Assembly (NCBI GenBank): GCA_029269725.1
Contig: JARJHS010000003.1
Coordinates: 175,110-216,195, forward strand
Reading direction: 5' to 3'
Origin: Pollutibacter soli
GTDB lineage: Bacteria > Bacteroidota > Bacteroidia > Chitinophagales > Chitinophagaceae
DNA length: 41,086 nt
The number at the start of each line of letters is the position of its first letter. Position 1 is the first letter of the stretch. Position numbers and translations under genes: made by a program. Shown here in pieces: positions 33,384 through 41,050 of the stretch. Below the pieces are notes generated by a model. The model saw nothing but the letters and a program-made list of their open reading frames with translations. It searched no databases and was not told the origin of the DNA.

Positions 33384-33492
33384 ATTCTTTCCGTTACAAC
33401 ACTGCATGTCATGGCTTTAACGATCTGAATTGCCCTATGCCAGTTTTATTGAATAATTTGCTGCATCAAAAATTATATTATAACATTACTAT

Positions 33493-35328
33493 ATGTGTGG
33501 AATTGTTGCTTACGTTGGACCCAAAGAAGCTTATCCGGTCATTCTCAAAGGATTAAAACGACTTGAATACAGGGGGTATGACAGCTCTGGAGTTGCACTT
33601 CTCGACAAAGAACTAAAGATTTATAAGAAAAAAGGCAAGGTTGCAGAACTCGAAGAAAGCCTGGTAGGCAAAGACCTGCACGCCCATATTGGCATTGGTC
33701 ATACACGCTGGGCCACGCATGGTGAACCCAATGACAGAAATGCTCATCCACATCTTTCTGCAAGTGGTAAACTGGCGATGATCCATAACGGTATCATCGA
33801 AAACTATGCGCAACTGAAGCAGGAATTGCTGAAGAAAGGGTATGAATTCAAAAGTGATACTGATACAGAAGTGCTTTTGAATTTCATCGATGATATCCGG
33901 GAAAATAACCAATGTTCCCTTGAAGAAGCTGTTCGCATTGCATTAAAACGCGTTGTGGGAGCTTATGTGATCATCATTGTGGACCAGGAGTCCCCGGATA
34001 CATTAATTGCAGCCCGCAAAGGAAGTCCATTAGTTATTGGCATCGGTAAAGACGAGCATTTTCTTGCTTCTGATGCTTCCCCAATAATTGAGTATACCAA
34101 GGAAGTGGTGTATGTGAATGACTATGAACTGGCCATCATCAAGCCGGATGAGCTGGTGTTGAAGAATCTTGGAAATGAGAAACTCACCCCTTTTGTACAG
34201 AAGCTGGATATCGAACTGGCAGCAATCGAGAAAGGTGGTTACGAACACTTCATGCTGAAAGAAATATTCGAACAGCCGCATACAATTTATGATTGTCTTC
34301 GCGGTCGTCTTGATCTTTCCAACGGTCAGGTCAAAATGGCGGGCGTTCAACAGAACATTGAGCAGTTGAAGAATGCCAACCGGATCATCATGGTTGCCTG
34401 CGGAACCAGCTGGCATGCGGGATTGGTTGCTGAATATATTTTCGAAGAGCTCTGTCGTATTCCTGTTGAAGTGGAATATGCTTCAGAGTTCAGGTACAGG
34501 AACCCGGTTATCCATCCCGGTGATGTTATCGTCGCTATTTCACAAAGTGGTGAAACTGCAGATACCCTGGTAGCTATAGAAAAAGCAAAAGAGCAGGGCG
34601 CATTTATTTTCGGTGTACTCAATGTGGTAGGTTCATCCATTGCGCGAGCATCACATTCAGGTGCATACACACATGCAGGGCCGGAAATCGGTGTTGCCAG
34701 TACAAAAGCATTTACTGCTCAACTGGCGGTATTAACAATGATTGCTTTAAAACTGGCAAAAGAAAAAGGCACTATCGATGCTGCGAGATATAATAACCTT
34801 TTACATGAACTGCATGCAATTCCTGAAAAGGTGGAAGTGGTTTTGCAGCAGAAAGATAAAATCCAGGCCATTGCAGCGAAATACAGCAACGCCAATGATT
34901 TCCTTTACCTGGGTCGCGGATACAATTTCCCTGTTGCGCTGGAAGGCGCTTTAAAAACAAAAGAGATATCTTATATACACGCTGAAGGATATCCTGCAGC
35001 TGAAATGAAACACGGCCCTATTGCGCTTGTTGATGAAACGCTGCCAGTGGTTTTTGTAGCGACAAAAGATGCTTATCACGAAAAAATTGTCAGCAATATC
35101 CAGGAGATAAAAGCCCGCAAAGGAAAAGTGCTGGCAGTAATCACCGAAGGCGATGAAATCATTTCCCAGTTGTCTGATGATATAATGGTCGTTCCTGAAG
35201 CTGATGAAATTGTCGCACCCATGCTGAATGTGATCCCCATGCAATTGCTTGCCTATTATATCGGAGTAAGCAAAGGATTGGATGTTGACAAACCACGTAA
35301 CCTGGCAAAAAGTGTTACAGTGGAATAA
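33493..35328 (+). CDS. glmS: Glucosamine-6-phosphate synthase (isomerizing)
   Basis: 611 aa. The glutaminase nucleophile C2 is at the exposed N-terminus MCGIVAYVG, with RLEYRGYDSSGVAL and GHTRWATHGEPNDRNAHPH binding glutamine. Two SIS domains follow (about 285-425 and 455-600): VACGTSWHAGLVAEY, ISQSGETADTLVA and VASTKAFTAQL in the first, GRGYNFPVALEGALKTKEISYIHAEGYPAAEMKHGPIALV in the second, ending DKPRNLAKSVTVE as usual. It makes glucosamine-6-phosphate from fructose-6-phosphate and glutamine for peptidoglycan and LPS. I see no glmS ribozyme in the 109 bp upstream; that is a Gram-positive feature. Confidence 0.98.
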   Translation: MCGIVAYVGPKEAYPVILKGLKRLEYRGYDSSGVALLDKELKIYKKKGKVAELEESLVGKDLHAHIGIGHTRWATHGEPNDRNAHPHLSASGKLAMIHNGIIENYAQLKQELLKKGYEFKSDTDTEVLLNFIDDIRENNQCSLEEAVRIALKRVVGAYVIIIVDQESPDTLIAARKGSPLVIGIGKDEHFLASDASPIIEYTKEVVYVNDYELAIIKPDELVLKNLGNEKLTPFVQKLDIELAAIEKGGYEHFMLKEIFEQPHTIYDCLRGRLDLSNGQVKMAGVQQNIEQLKNANRIIMVACGTSWHAGLVAEYIFEELCRIPVEVEYASEFRYRNPVIHPGDVIVAISQSGETADTLVAIEKAKEQGAFIFGVLNVVGSSIARASHSGAYTHAGPEIGVASTKAFTAQLAVLTMIALKLAKEKGTIDAARYNNLLHELHAIPEKVEVVLQQKDKIQAIAAKYSNANDFLYLGRGYNFPVALEGALKTKEISYIHAEGYPAAEMKHGPIALVDETLPVVFVATKDAYHEKIVSNIQEIKARKGKVLAVITEGDEIISQLSDDIMVVPEADEIVAPMLNVIPMQLLAYYIGVSKGLDVDKPRNLAKSVTVE

Positions 35329-35349
35329 GGGATGTCTCAATGAAAGTTT

Positions 35350-35357
35350 TAGATTTG
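35350..35357 (+). promoter_or_regulatory. Putative -7 element of the DUF4954 gene (TAGATTTG)
   Basis: TAGATTTG matches TAnnTTTG and ends 43 bp before the ATG at 35401, in the 72-bp gap after glmS. It would allow DUF4954 to be transcribed apart from glmS. No -33 element seen. Confidence 0.4.
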
Positions 35358-35400
35358 AAAACAGTTTTTTGCAGCTGAGCCTAAACCAAAATGCAGGCAG

Positions 35401-37620
35401 ATGAACCTTATCCACAAAAGACCTCTGCAATCTCTCGGTTACCAGTTTATTGCTCCGGAATTTTTACCGCCGGGAAAAGATGAGTACCATCTTCGCAATA
35501 CGCAAAACCGGAGCGGTATCCATTATCGTCACCTGAATGCAGCAGAACTTGAATCACTTGTTCGCAACAACAATACTTCCGACGACTGGAATAAAATCCT
35601 GGTTTCCGATGCGTTCAATCCGACACTTGTAAAGAATTGTAATTTTTTCGGACTGGTCAGGATCGGTAAGCTTGAATCTTATTACCTGGAGTTTCATAAC
35701 CTGCGCATGCCGGTGGGTTTGTACAACAGCACGATTATCAGTACAGATATTGGCGATAATGTGGTAATCGACAATGTAAACTTTTTATCACACTACATCA
35801 TTGGCAATGAAGTGATCATTGTCAATGTGAATGAACTGGCAACCACAAGCGCATCTAAGTTCGGGAATGGTATAATAAAAGACGGAGAGCCTGAAAACAT
35901 TCGCATCTGGTTAGAAGTTTGTAATGAAAATGCAGGTCGTGGAATTCTTCCTTTTAATGGTATGTTACCCGGCGATGCTTATCTCTGGGCCAAATTCAGG
36001 GATGATGAAGTGATGATGGACAAGTTCAAAACTTTTACCGAAAAAATATTCGATCGGCAACGTGGGTATTACGGAAAAATTGGTGATCGCACCGTAATCA
36101 AAAATTGCAGGATTGTAAAAGATGTATGGATCGGTTCTGATGCGTATATCAAAGGCGCCAACAAAATAAAAAACGTAACCATCAACAGTTCTCCTGATGC
36201 CAAATCGCAGGTGGGGGAAGGTTGTGAATTGGTGAATGGAATCGTGGGATACGGATGTCGTATATTTTATGGCGTGAAGGCTGTGCGCTTTTTTATGGCT
36301 TCTCATTCGCAGTTGAAATATGGAGCTCGTTTGATCAATGCTTATCTCGGAAACAATTCCACCATCTCCTGTTGCGAGGTGTTGAACACATTGATTTATC
36401 CTTTTCATGAACAGCACCATAATAATTCATTTTTGTGCGCTGCACTCATTATGGGGCAGACGAACATGGCCGCAGGAGCCACCATCGGCTCCAATCACAA
36501 TTCGAGAAGCCCTGACGGTGAAATCCAGGCGGGACGTGGCTTCTGGCCGGGCCTCTGCGTTAGTCTCAAACACAATTCCCGTTTTGCAACATTCACTATT
36601 CTTGCAAAAGGGGATTATCCATCGGAACTGAATATTCAGATCCCGTTTTCTCTCGTAAGTAATGATGAGAGCAAAAATGAACTGGTGATCATGCCGGCGT
36701 ATTGGTTCATGTATAACCTGTATGCTTTGACGAGAAATGAATGGAAATACAATGCACGTGATGCACGTACTGAAAAAATTCAACTTCTTGAATTGAATTA
36801 TCTCGCTCCTGATAGCGTAAATGAAATATTCCAGGCGCTGGATATTTTTTGTGTCGCTGCAGGCAAAGCATGGTCGCTAAATAAGAACGAGAAAACAAAA
36901 ACAGAAACAGAATATCATGCTATCGGGAAAGCTTTATTAGAAGCTGATGATGCAGCCGTTGATGGACTTGAAATTCTTGTGAATGGTTTTGAGAACAGTG
37001 ATCGTAAAGTAAAAATTATAAAGGTCAGAAAAGCTTACCAGGTTTTTAAGAGGATTGTACGTCATTATGGTATTGAAGCGATACTACAGAAGATTGCATC
37101 CAGCACAAATGATGATCCGGAAGCGGTGATTGCAGAACTTCCGTTTTCTGCAAAACGAAATGCATGGATGAATATCGGCGGACAATTAATACCAAAAGAT
37201 AATTTTGAAAAGTTAAGGAGCGATATTCACGCTGGCAAAACAGCTTCGTGGTCCGCAATTCACAAATTTTACATTGACCAGGGCAAAGCGTACCAGGATC
37301 AAAAACTAAAGCATGCCCTCTCCTGCCTGATGGAAATTTCTGGTTTTAAGAAGAAAGATTTTACACCGGAATTGATCAACGACCTCATCCAGGAAAACAT
37401 AGCCACCAAAACATGGATTTTTGAAGGCATAACTCTCTCACGTGAAAAAGACTATACCAATCCTTTCCGCAAAATGGTCTTTGAAAACGAAACCGAGATG
37501 AACAAGGTAATCGGTAAGTTTGAAGACAACAGCTTTATCAAACATAAAAAAGAGGAACTGGCGGATTACAAAAAGCAGGCGAAGAAGTTGACGGCGAAGT
37601 TTAAGTCATCGAAGGTGTAG
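35401..37620 (+). CDS. DUF4954 protein with left-handed beta-helix region
   Basis: 739 aa, cytoplasmic (no signal peptide). Residues about 70-420 carry hexapeptide-like turns of a left-handed beta helix (GLYNSTIISTDIGDNVVIDNVN, GKIGDRTVIKNCRIVKDVWIGSDAYIKGAN, GARLINAYLGNNSTISCCEV). A histidine-rich stretch follows (FHEQHHNNSF and IGSNHNSRSPDGE, about 335-365), then a mostly helical C-terminal part. This matches the DUF4954 family of Bacteroidota and spirochaetes. The helix fold is that of sugar-nucleotide acyl- and nucleotidyl-transferases, and glmS lies 72 bp upstream, so a link to amino-sugar metabolism is possible but unproven. Confidence 0.85.
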   Translation: MNLIHKRPLQSLGYQFIAPEFLPPGKDEYHLRNTQNRSGIHYRHLNAAELESLVRNNNTSDDWNKILVSDAFNPTLVKNCNFFGLVRIGKLESYYLEFHNLRMPVGLYNSTIISTDIGDNVVIDNVNFLSHYIIGNEVIIVNVNELATTSASKFGNGIIKDGEPENIRIWLEVCNENAGRGILPFNGMLPGDAYLWAKFRDDEVMMDKFKTFTEKIFDRQRGYYGKIGDRTVIKNCRIVKDVWIGSDAYIKGANKIKNVTINSSPDAKSQVGEGCELVNGIVGYGCRIFYGVKAVRFFMASHSQLKYGARLINAYLGNNSTISCCEVLNTLIYPFHEQHHNNSFLCAALIMGQTNMAAGATIGSNHNSRSPDGEIQAGRGFWPGLCVSLKHNSRFATFTILAKGDYPSELNIQIPFSLVSNDESKNELVIMPAYWFMYNLYALTRNEWKYNARDARTEKIQLLELNYLAPDSVNEIFQALDIFCVAAGKAWSLNKNEKTKTETEYHAIGKALLEADDAAVDGLEILVNGFENSDRKVKIIKVRKAYQVFKRIVRHYGIEAILQKIASSTNDDPEAVIAELPFSAKRNAWMNIGGQLIPKDNFEKLRSDIHAGKTASWSAIHKFYIDQGKAYQDQKLKHALSCLMEISGFKKKDFTPELINDLIQENIATKTWIFEGITLSREKDYTNPFRKMVFENETEMNKVIGKFEDNSFIKHKKEELADYKKQAKKLTAKFKSSKV

Positions 37621-37640
37621 ATCACCTCCACCGTTTTTTT
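37613..37640 (+). terminator. Weak terminator overlapping the DUF4954 stop codon
   Basis: AGGTG (37613-37617) pairs with CACCT (37623-37627) around TAGAT, which contains the stop codon. A spacer of five bases and a T-rich tract (from 37633) follow. The stem is short. Confidence 0.4.
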
Positions 37641-37932
37641 CTTTTTAACGGATGCCTTGAAGCATGTATTTAACGCCTTTTTTCTTGGGCCGGTTGAATA
37701 CAAACTCGATAAAATCCGATCAAACCTGAATCTTTTGAATTAAACAGCGAGCCCCCATTAGGACCTGCTGTTTGATGGGCGAACCCTCATTCAATATTGA
37801 ATTAGAAAGGAAATCTGCCGTCAGCGCCTACACGGAAGAAGTCAAAGCGTGAAATTCCTTGCACCGGATTTACTTCCGCTTTCGGAAAAAATTCTTATTA
37901 CTTAATTCTTCGTTTCGGCAAAATTGCAGCAG

Positions 37933-37967
37933 TTCAACGAACAACGTACAACGATGAATCAAGAACG
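37933..37967. repeat. ACG-core heptad array in the large gap
   Basis: TTCAACG, AACAACG, TACAACG, ATGAATC and AAGAACG in phase. Unlike the others it is not next to a stop codon. Confidence 0.75.
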
Positions 37968-38213
37968 CAACCAGTTCTCACTGAATCAGCTGTCCCGAAT
38001 TAAATGCAGAGGTTTCCAGGTTCTGCACTTCTGCTTTCATTTGCATTTCTCACCGCTCAAATCTTACGTCAGTTCCGCTATAAAGAAATGCTTCTACCGG
38101 AACATCGGCATAACCTTGCCGTAATATTGATGCATCGGGCTCTTACGAAAGCGAACTATATACTATGTACTAATAACTCCTGCTTACTACTTACTCACAT
38201 CTTCCCTCATGCT

Positions 38214-38241
38214 AAAAAAAAAGCCCCACATTAAGCGGGGC
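38214..38241 (-). terminator. Strong rho-independent terminator for the era-der transcript
   Basis: Read leftward, GCCCC (complement of 38237-38241) and GGGGC (complement of 38223-38227) form a stem with a 9-nt loop that can add an internal C-G pair, followed by nine T. It is about 270 bp beyond the der stop. Confidence 0.85.
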
Positions 38242-38510
38242 CTGGTTTTCTCATGTGCCCAATAAATATCTTACGAATGCAAATGCATTGAATACTTTAC
38301 GCTGAAACGGATGGCAATTGTGTTTTGGTTGATCCGGAAAAATTCCGGGCGTATACTGCAGATCGTTTGCAAGGATGCGGAACCGTCTTCTAAATACTGG
38401 TAATTTTCTCAGGGTACAGGAATACTTATTATGGCAGGCTCCGCGATTATTCGGGAACAAAAATATGGGAATCGTATAACCCGTGCAAAATACGGGACGG
38501 AATTTTGTAC

Positions 38511-39815
38511 CTATTTCTTTCTAAAAAATACCCGGATCGGCACACCTTTAAAATTGAAGTTCGCGCGAAGCTGGTTTTCAAGATAGTTCCTGTAGGGTGT
38601 TTTTATATCATCAGGATAATTACTGAAGAATGCAAAACTGGGAACAACCGTCGGAATCTGTGTGATGTATTTGATCTTTACTGCATTTCCGCGAACAACC
38701 GGTGGATGATAAGATTCGATTGCTTTCAGCATCACTTCATTCAGTTTCGAAGTAGGAATTCTTCGTTGTCTGTTCTCATAAACTTCCAGCGCAACTTCAA
38801 TTACTTTGAAAATTCTTGTTTTTTCAGTTGCTGAAATAAATACAATCGGAACATCAGAAAACGGCGCGATTCTTTCTTTTAATTCACGTTCATAATCACG
38901 CGCTGTATTGGTTTCCTTTTCCACCAGATCCCATTTGTTTACCAGTAGTACAATACCTTTCCCTTTTTTTGACGCAAGGGAGAATATGTTCAGATCCTGC
39001 TGGGTAATTCCTTTTTGTGCGTCGATCAGCATAAGGCAGATATCGGCTTCATCCACAGCTTTAATTGCACGTATTACAGAATAGAACTCCAGGTCCTCAT
39101 CTACTTTTGATTTCCGGCGTATGCCAGCGGTATCGATAAGAATAAAATCTTTCTGGAATAACTGGTATCGTGTGTGAATAGTATCACGTGTAGTGCCCGC
39201 GATATCGCTCACGATGGTACGCTCCGAACCTACCAATGCGTTAAGCAAAGAAGATTTACCAACATTGGGCTGACCAATGATGGCAATCTTTGGAAGATTC
39301 TCTTCTTCCTTTTCCTCTGCTTCCGGAATAAGTTCGGCAACTGCATCCAGCAACTCACCAGTACCACTTCCGGAAATAGCACTCAGGAAAAACACATGTT
39401 CAAATCCAAGGCTGTAAAATTCAGTGGCCTCCAGCTGACGTTGGTGATTATCTACTTTATTTACCACCAGGAACACGGGTTTCGTTGAACGTCGCATTAT
39501 TTCAGCCATGCTGTCGTCAAAAGCTGTGATACCCGTTGCAGCATCTACCATAAAAACAATAGCACTTGCTTCTTCTACTGCAATGAGCACCTGCTTACGA
39601 ATTTCACGTTCGAATACATCTTCGCTATCTGGTACAAACCCACCGGTATCAATCACGTTAAATGTCTTGCCAGCCCATTCACTCTCACCATATTGGCGAT
39701 CCCTTGTCACCCCTGGCGTATCCTGTACAATGGCTTTTCTTTCTTCAATCAACCTGTTGAAAAATGTACTCTTGCCAACATTGGGTCTTCCTACTATCGC
39801 TAATGTAAAACTCAT
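38511..39815 (-). CDS. der: Ribosome-assembly GTPase Der (EngA)
   Basis: 434 aa with two tandem G domains and a C-terminal KH-like domain. The first P-loop is GRPNVGKS at 9-16 with DTPGVTRDRQYG and NKVD; the second is GQPNVGKS near residue 180 with DIAGTTRDTIHTRY, DTAGIRRKSKVDEDLE and NKWD. The KH-like part (about 350-434) includes SYHPPVVRGNAVKIKYITQ and ends KGVPIRVFFRKK. It acts in late 50S subunit maturation and is essential. The gene follows era by 37 bp made entirely of a heptad array; the two form one operon. Confidence 0.98.
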   Translation of the reverse strand: MSFTLAIVGRPNVGKSTFFNRLIEERKAIVQDTPGVTRDRQYGESEWAGKTFNVIDTGGFVPDSEDVFEREIRKQVLIAVEEASAIVFMVDAATGITAFDDSMAEIMRRSTKPVFLVVNKVDNHQRQLEATEFYSLGFEHVFFLSAISGSGTGELLDAVAELIPEAEEKEEENLPKIAIIGQPNVGKSSLLNALVGSERTIVSDIAGTTRDTIHTRYQLFQKDFILIDTAGIRRKSKVDEDLEFYSVIRAIKAVDEADICLMLIDAQKGITQQDLNIFSLASKKGKGIVLLVNKWDLVEKETNTARDYERELKERIAPFSDVPIVFISATEKTRIFKVIEVALEVYENRQRRIPTSKLNEVMLKAIESYHPPVVRGNAVKIKYITQIPTVVPSFAFFSNYPDDIKTPYRNYLENQLRANFNFKGVPIRVFFRKK

Positions 39816-39859
39816 ACGTTATACGTGTTACGTTAAACGTTCAACGCAAGCGCTAAACG
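39812..39859. repeat. ACG-core heptad array filling the era-der gap
   Basis: TCATACG, TTATACG, TGTTACG, TTAAACG, TTCAACG, CAAGCGC then a partial TAAACG in phase. It starts inside the der ATG, contains the era stop codon (39853-39855) and encodes the extra last valine of Era. Confidence 0.9.
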
Positions 39860-40722
39860 TATCCGAATTCTTTCAGGTGTAAATCATTGTCCCGCCACTT
39901 AGGCCTTACCTTGACAAAAAGTTCCAGAAAAACTTTTGAATCAAGAAATGCTTCGATCTCTTTCCTCGCAGTTGTTCCCAGTTCTTTAATCGACTGACCT
40001 CCCTGCCCCAGCAGAATCGCCTTTTGCGATTCTCTTTGAACAATAATCTCTGCAGTAATTTTAATCAGGGTACTCTTTTCTTTAAATTCCGTTACCTGCA
40101 CAGCCGTCTGGTACGGAATCTCTTCATCGAAAAGATCATAGATTTTCTCGCGGATTATTTCAGCAACAAAAAAACGCTGTGGCATATCCGTGATATCATC
40201 TTCTGCAAAAAAAGCTTCTCCTTCAGGAAGATATTTCAAAATCGTATCAATCAGTTTATCCAGGCCGGTTCGCTTTAATGCTGAAACTGTAACTGCTTCG
40301 TTACAATAAGGTCTTTCAAGAAAAAACTGCACTGTCTTTTCCAATGCTTCCCTCTTTACCATTTCGGCTTTATTGATCACCACTATCGCCGGGACTTTTA
40401 ATTTTAAACCCGCAAAAACTTCATCCGCAGAATCAGGTGCCTGTTTGGCATCTACGATTAATAAGGCAAGGTCGGCATCCTCCAGGCTCGTTTTTACTGC
40501 ATGCATCATTCTTTCATGCAGTTTGTACTCTGGCTCAATAATTCCAGGTGTATCTGAGAAAATGATCTGGTAACCCGGTCCGTTCAAAAAAGCACGGATA
40601 CGATGCCTGGTTGTCTGCACTTTTGGTGAAACAATTGCGAGCTTTTCGCCCACCAAAGCGTTCATTAATGTACTCTTACCAGCGTTAGGCTTTCCGAAAA
40701 TGTTAACAAATCCCGATTTCAT
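39853..40722 (-). CDS. era: Ribosome-assembly GTPase Era
   Basis: 289 aa. The G domain has GKPNAGKS at 10-17, KVQTTRHRI (G2), DTPGI (G3) and NKAEM (G4, where D is replaced by E). The C-terminal KH domain is clear: IIVQRESQKAILLGQGGQSIKELGTTARKEIEAFL, followed by LFVKVRPKWRDNDLHLKEFGY. It binds the 3' end of 16S rRNA during 30S assembly. The gene starts at an ATG 8 bp after a TACCTTTG motif, divergent from the tRNA gene. It is upstream of der in one transcript. Confidence 0.97.
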   Translation of the reverse strand: MKSGFVNIFGKPNAGKSTLMNALVGEKLAIVSPKVQTTRHRIRAFLNGPGYQIIFSDTPGIIEPEYKLHERMMHAVKTSLEDADLALLIVDAKQAPDSADEVFAGLKLKVPAIVVINKAEMVKREALEKTVQFFLERPYCNEAVTVSALKRTGLDKLIDTILKYLPEGEAFFAEDDITDMPQRFFVAEIIREKIYDLFDEEIPYQTAVQVTEFKEKSTLIKITAEIIVQRESQKAILLGQGGQSIKELGTTARKEIEAFLDSKVFLELFVKVRPKWRDNDLHLKEFGYV

Positions 40723-40730
40723 CCGAGGCG

Positions 40731-40738
40731 CAAAGGTA
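40731..40738 (-). promoter_or_regulatory. -7 element of the era-der operon (TACCTTTG)
   Basis: The minus strand reads TACCTTTG, an exact TAnnTTTG, ending 8 bp before the era ATG. The transcript would have almost no leader. No clear -33 TTTG. Confidence 0.5.
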
Positions 40739-40753
40739 AAACAGTAAAATTTG

Positions 40754-40785
40754 TTTGGCAGATAAATTCATGAAGGCTACCTTTG
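40754..40785 (+). promoter_or_regulatory. Promoter of the initiator tRNA gene
   Basis: -33 TTTG (40754-40757) and -7 TACCTTTG (40778-40785) with 20 bp between them, matching the Bacteroidota primary-sigma consensus in both elements and spacing. Transcription would start near 40792, a few bases before the tRNA. The best promoter in the window. Confidence 0.75.
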
Positions 40786-40795
40786 CGCTCCACAT

Positions 40796-40867
<72 letters not shown>

Positions 40868-40873
40868 CAAGAG

Positions 40874-40903
40874 AAAGTCAATCAGCAATGGTTGACTTCT
40901 TTA
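40874..40903 (+). terminator. Terminator hairpin of the tRNA gene
   Basis: AAGTCAA (40875-40881) pairs with TTGACTT (40892-40898) across a 10-nt loop, followed by CTTTATTT. The hairpin is repeated at 40912-40937 and 41012-41037, both followed by a better T-rich tract. Confidence 0.75.
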
Positions 40904-40950
40904 TTTAAGTGAAAGTCAATCAGCAATGGTTGACTTTTTTATTTTCTCAA

Positions 40951-41005
40951 CTCGTCGGCCTCATATCCGCCGCGGCGGACGGGAGTTCGATCCTCCCCTT
41001 CGCAA
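40951..41005 (+). pseudogene. 3'-half initiator tRNA remnant with palindromic insert
   Basis: It aligns with the real tRNA from CTCGTCGG through the anticodon CTCATA and again from CGGGAGTTCGATCC to the 3' end. Between them the sequence ACCCGAAGGT is replaced by the 14-bp palindrome TCCGCCGCGGCGGA (40966-40979). The 5' half (acceptor and D arm) is absent, so it cannot fold as a tRNA. Confidence 0.9.
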
Positions 41006-41050
41006 CAACAGAAAGTCAATCAGCAATGGTTGACTTTTTTATTTTATCAA

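Larger units (their letters stand above)
37621..38510. other. 890-bp gene-free region between convergent genes
   Basis: The longest gene-free stretch in the window. It holds a T-rich tract (37633-37650), a 7-bp stem AAACAGC/GCTGTTT with an 18-nt loop (37742-37773), the palindrome ATTCAATATTGAAT (37789-37802), a heptad array (37933-37967), and a strong leftward terminator (38214-38241). About 270 bp separate the der stop from that terminator. Open frames of 66-76 codons on both strands lack good starts or protein-like composition. Confidence 0.6.

Noticed and set aside
33384-33492. A glmS ribozyme upstream of glmS
   Set aside because: Only 109 bp of AT-rich sequence with none of the conserved ribozyme core; the ribozyme is restricted to Firmicutes and relatives.
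37924-38234. Two overlapping rightward frames of 66 and 76 codons
   Set aside because: The first begins inside a heptad array; both have poor composition and end before the terminator region without motifs.
38251-38460. A 69-codon leftward frame just before the der terminator
   Set aside because: Its stop is 10 bp from the terminator and its codons look fairly normal, but it starts with TTG, the frame stays open back towards der with no ATG, and no motif is seen. A 3' UTR is the simpler reading.
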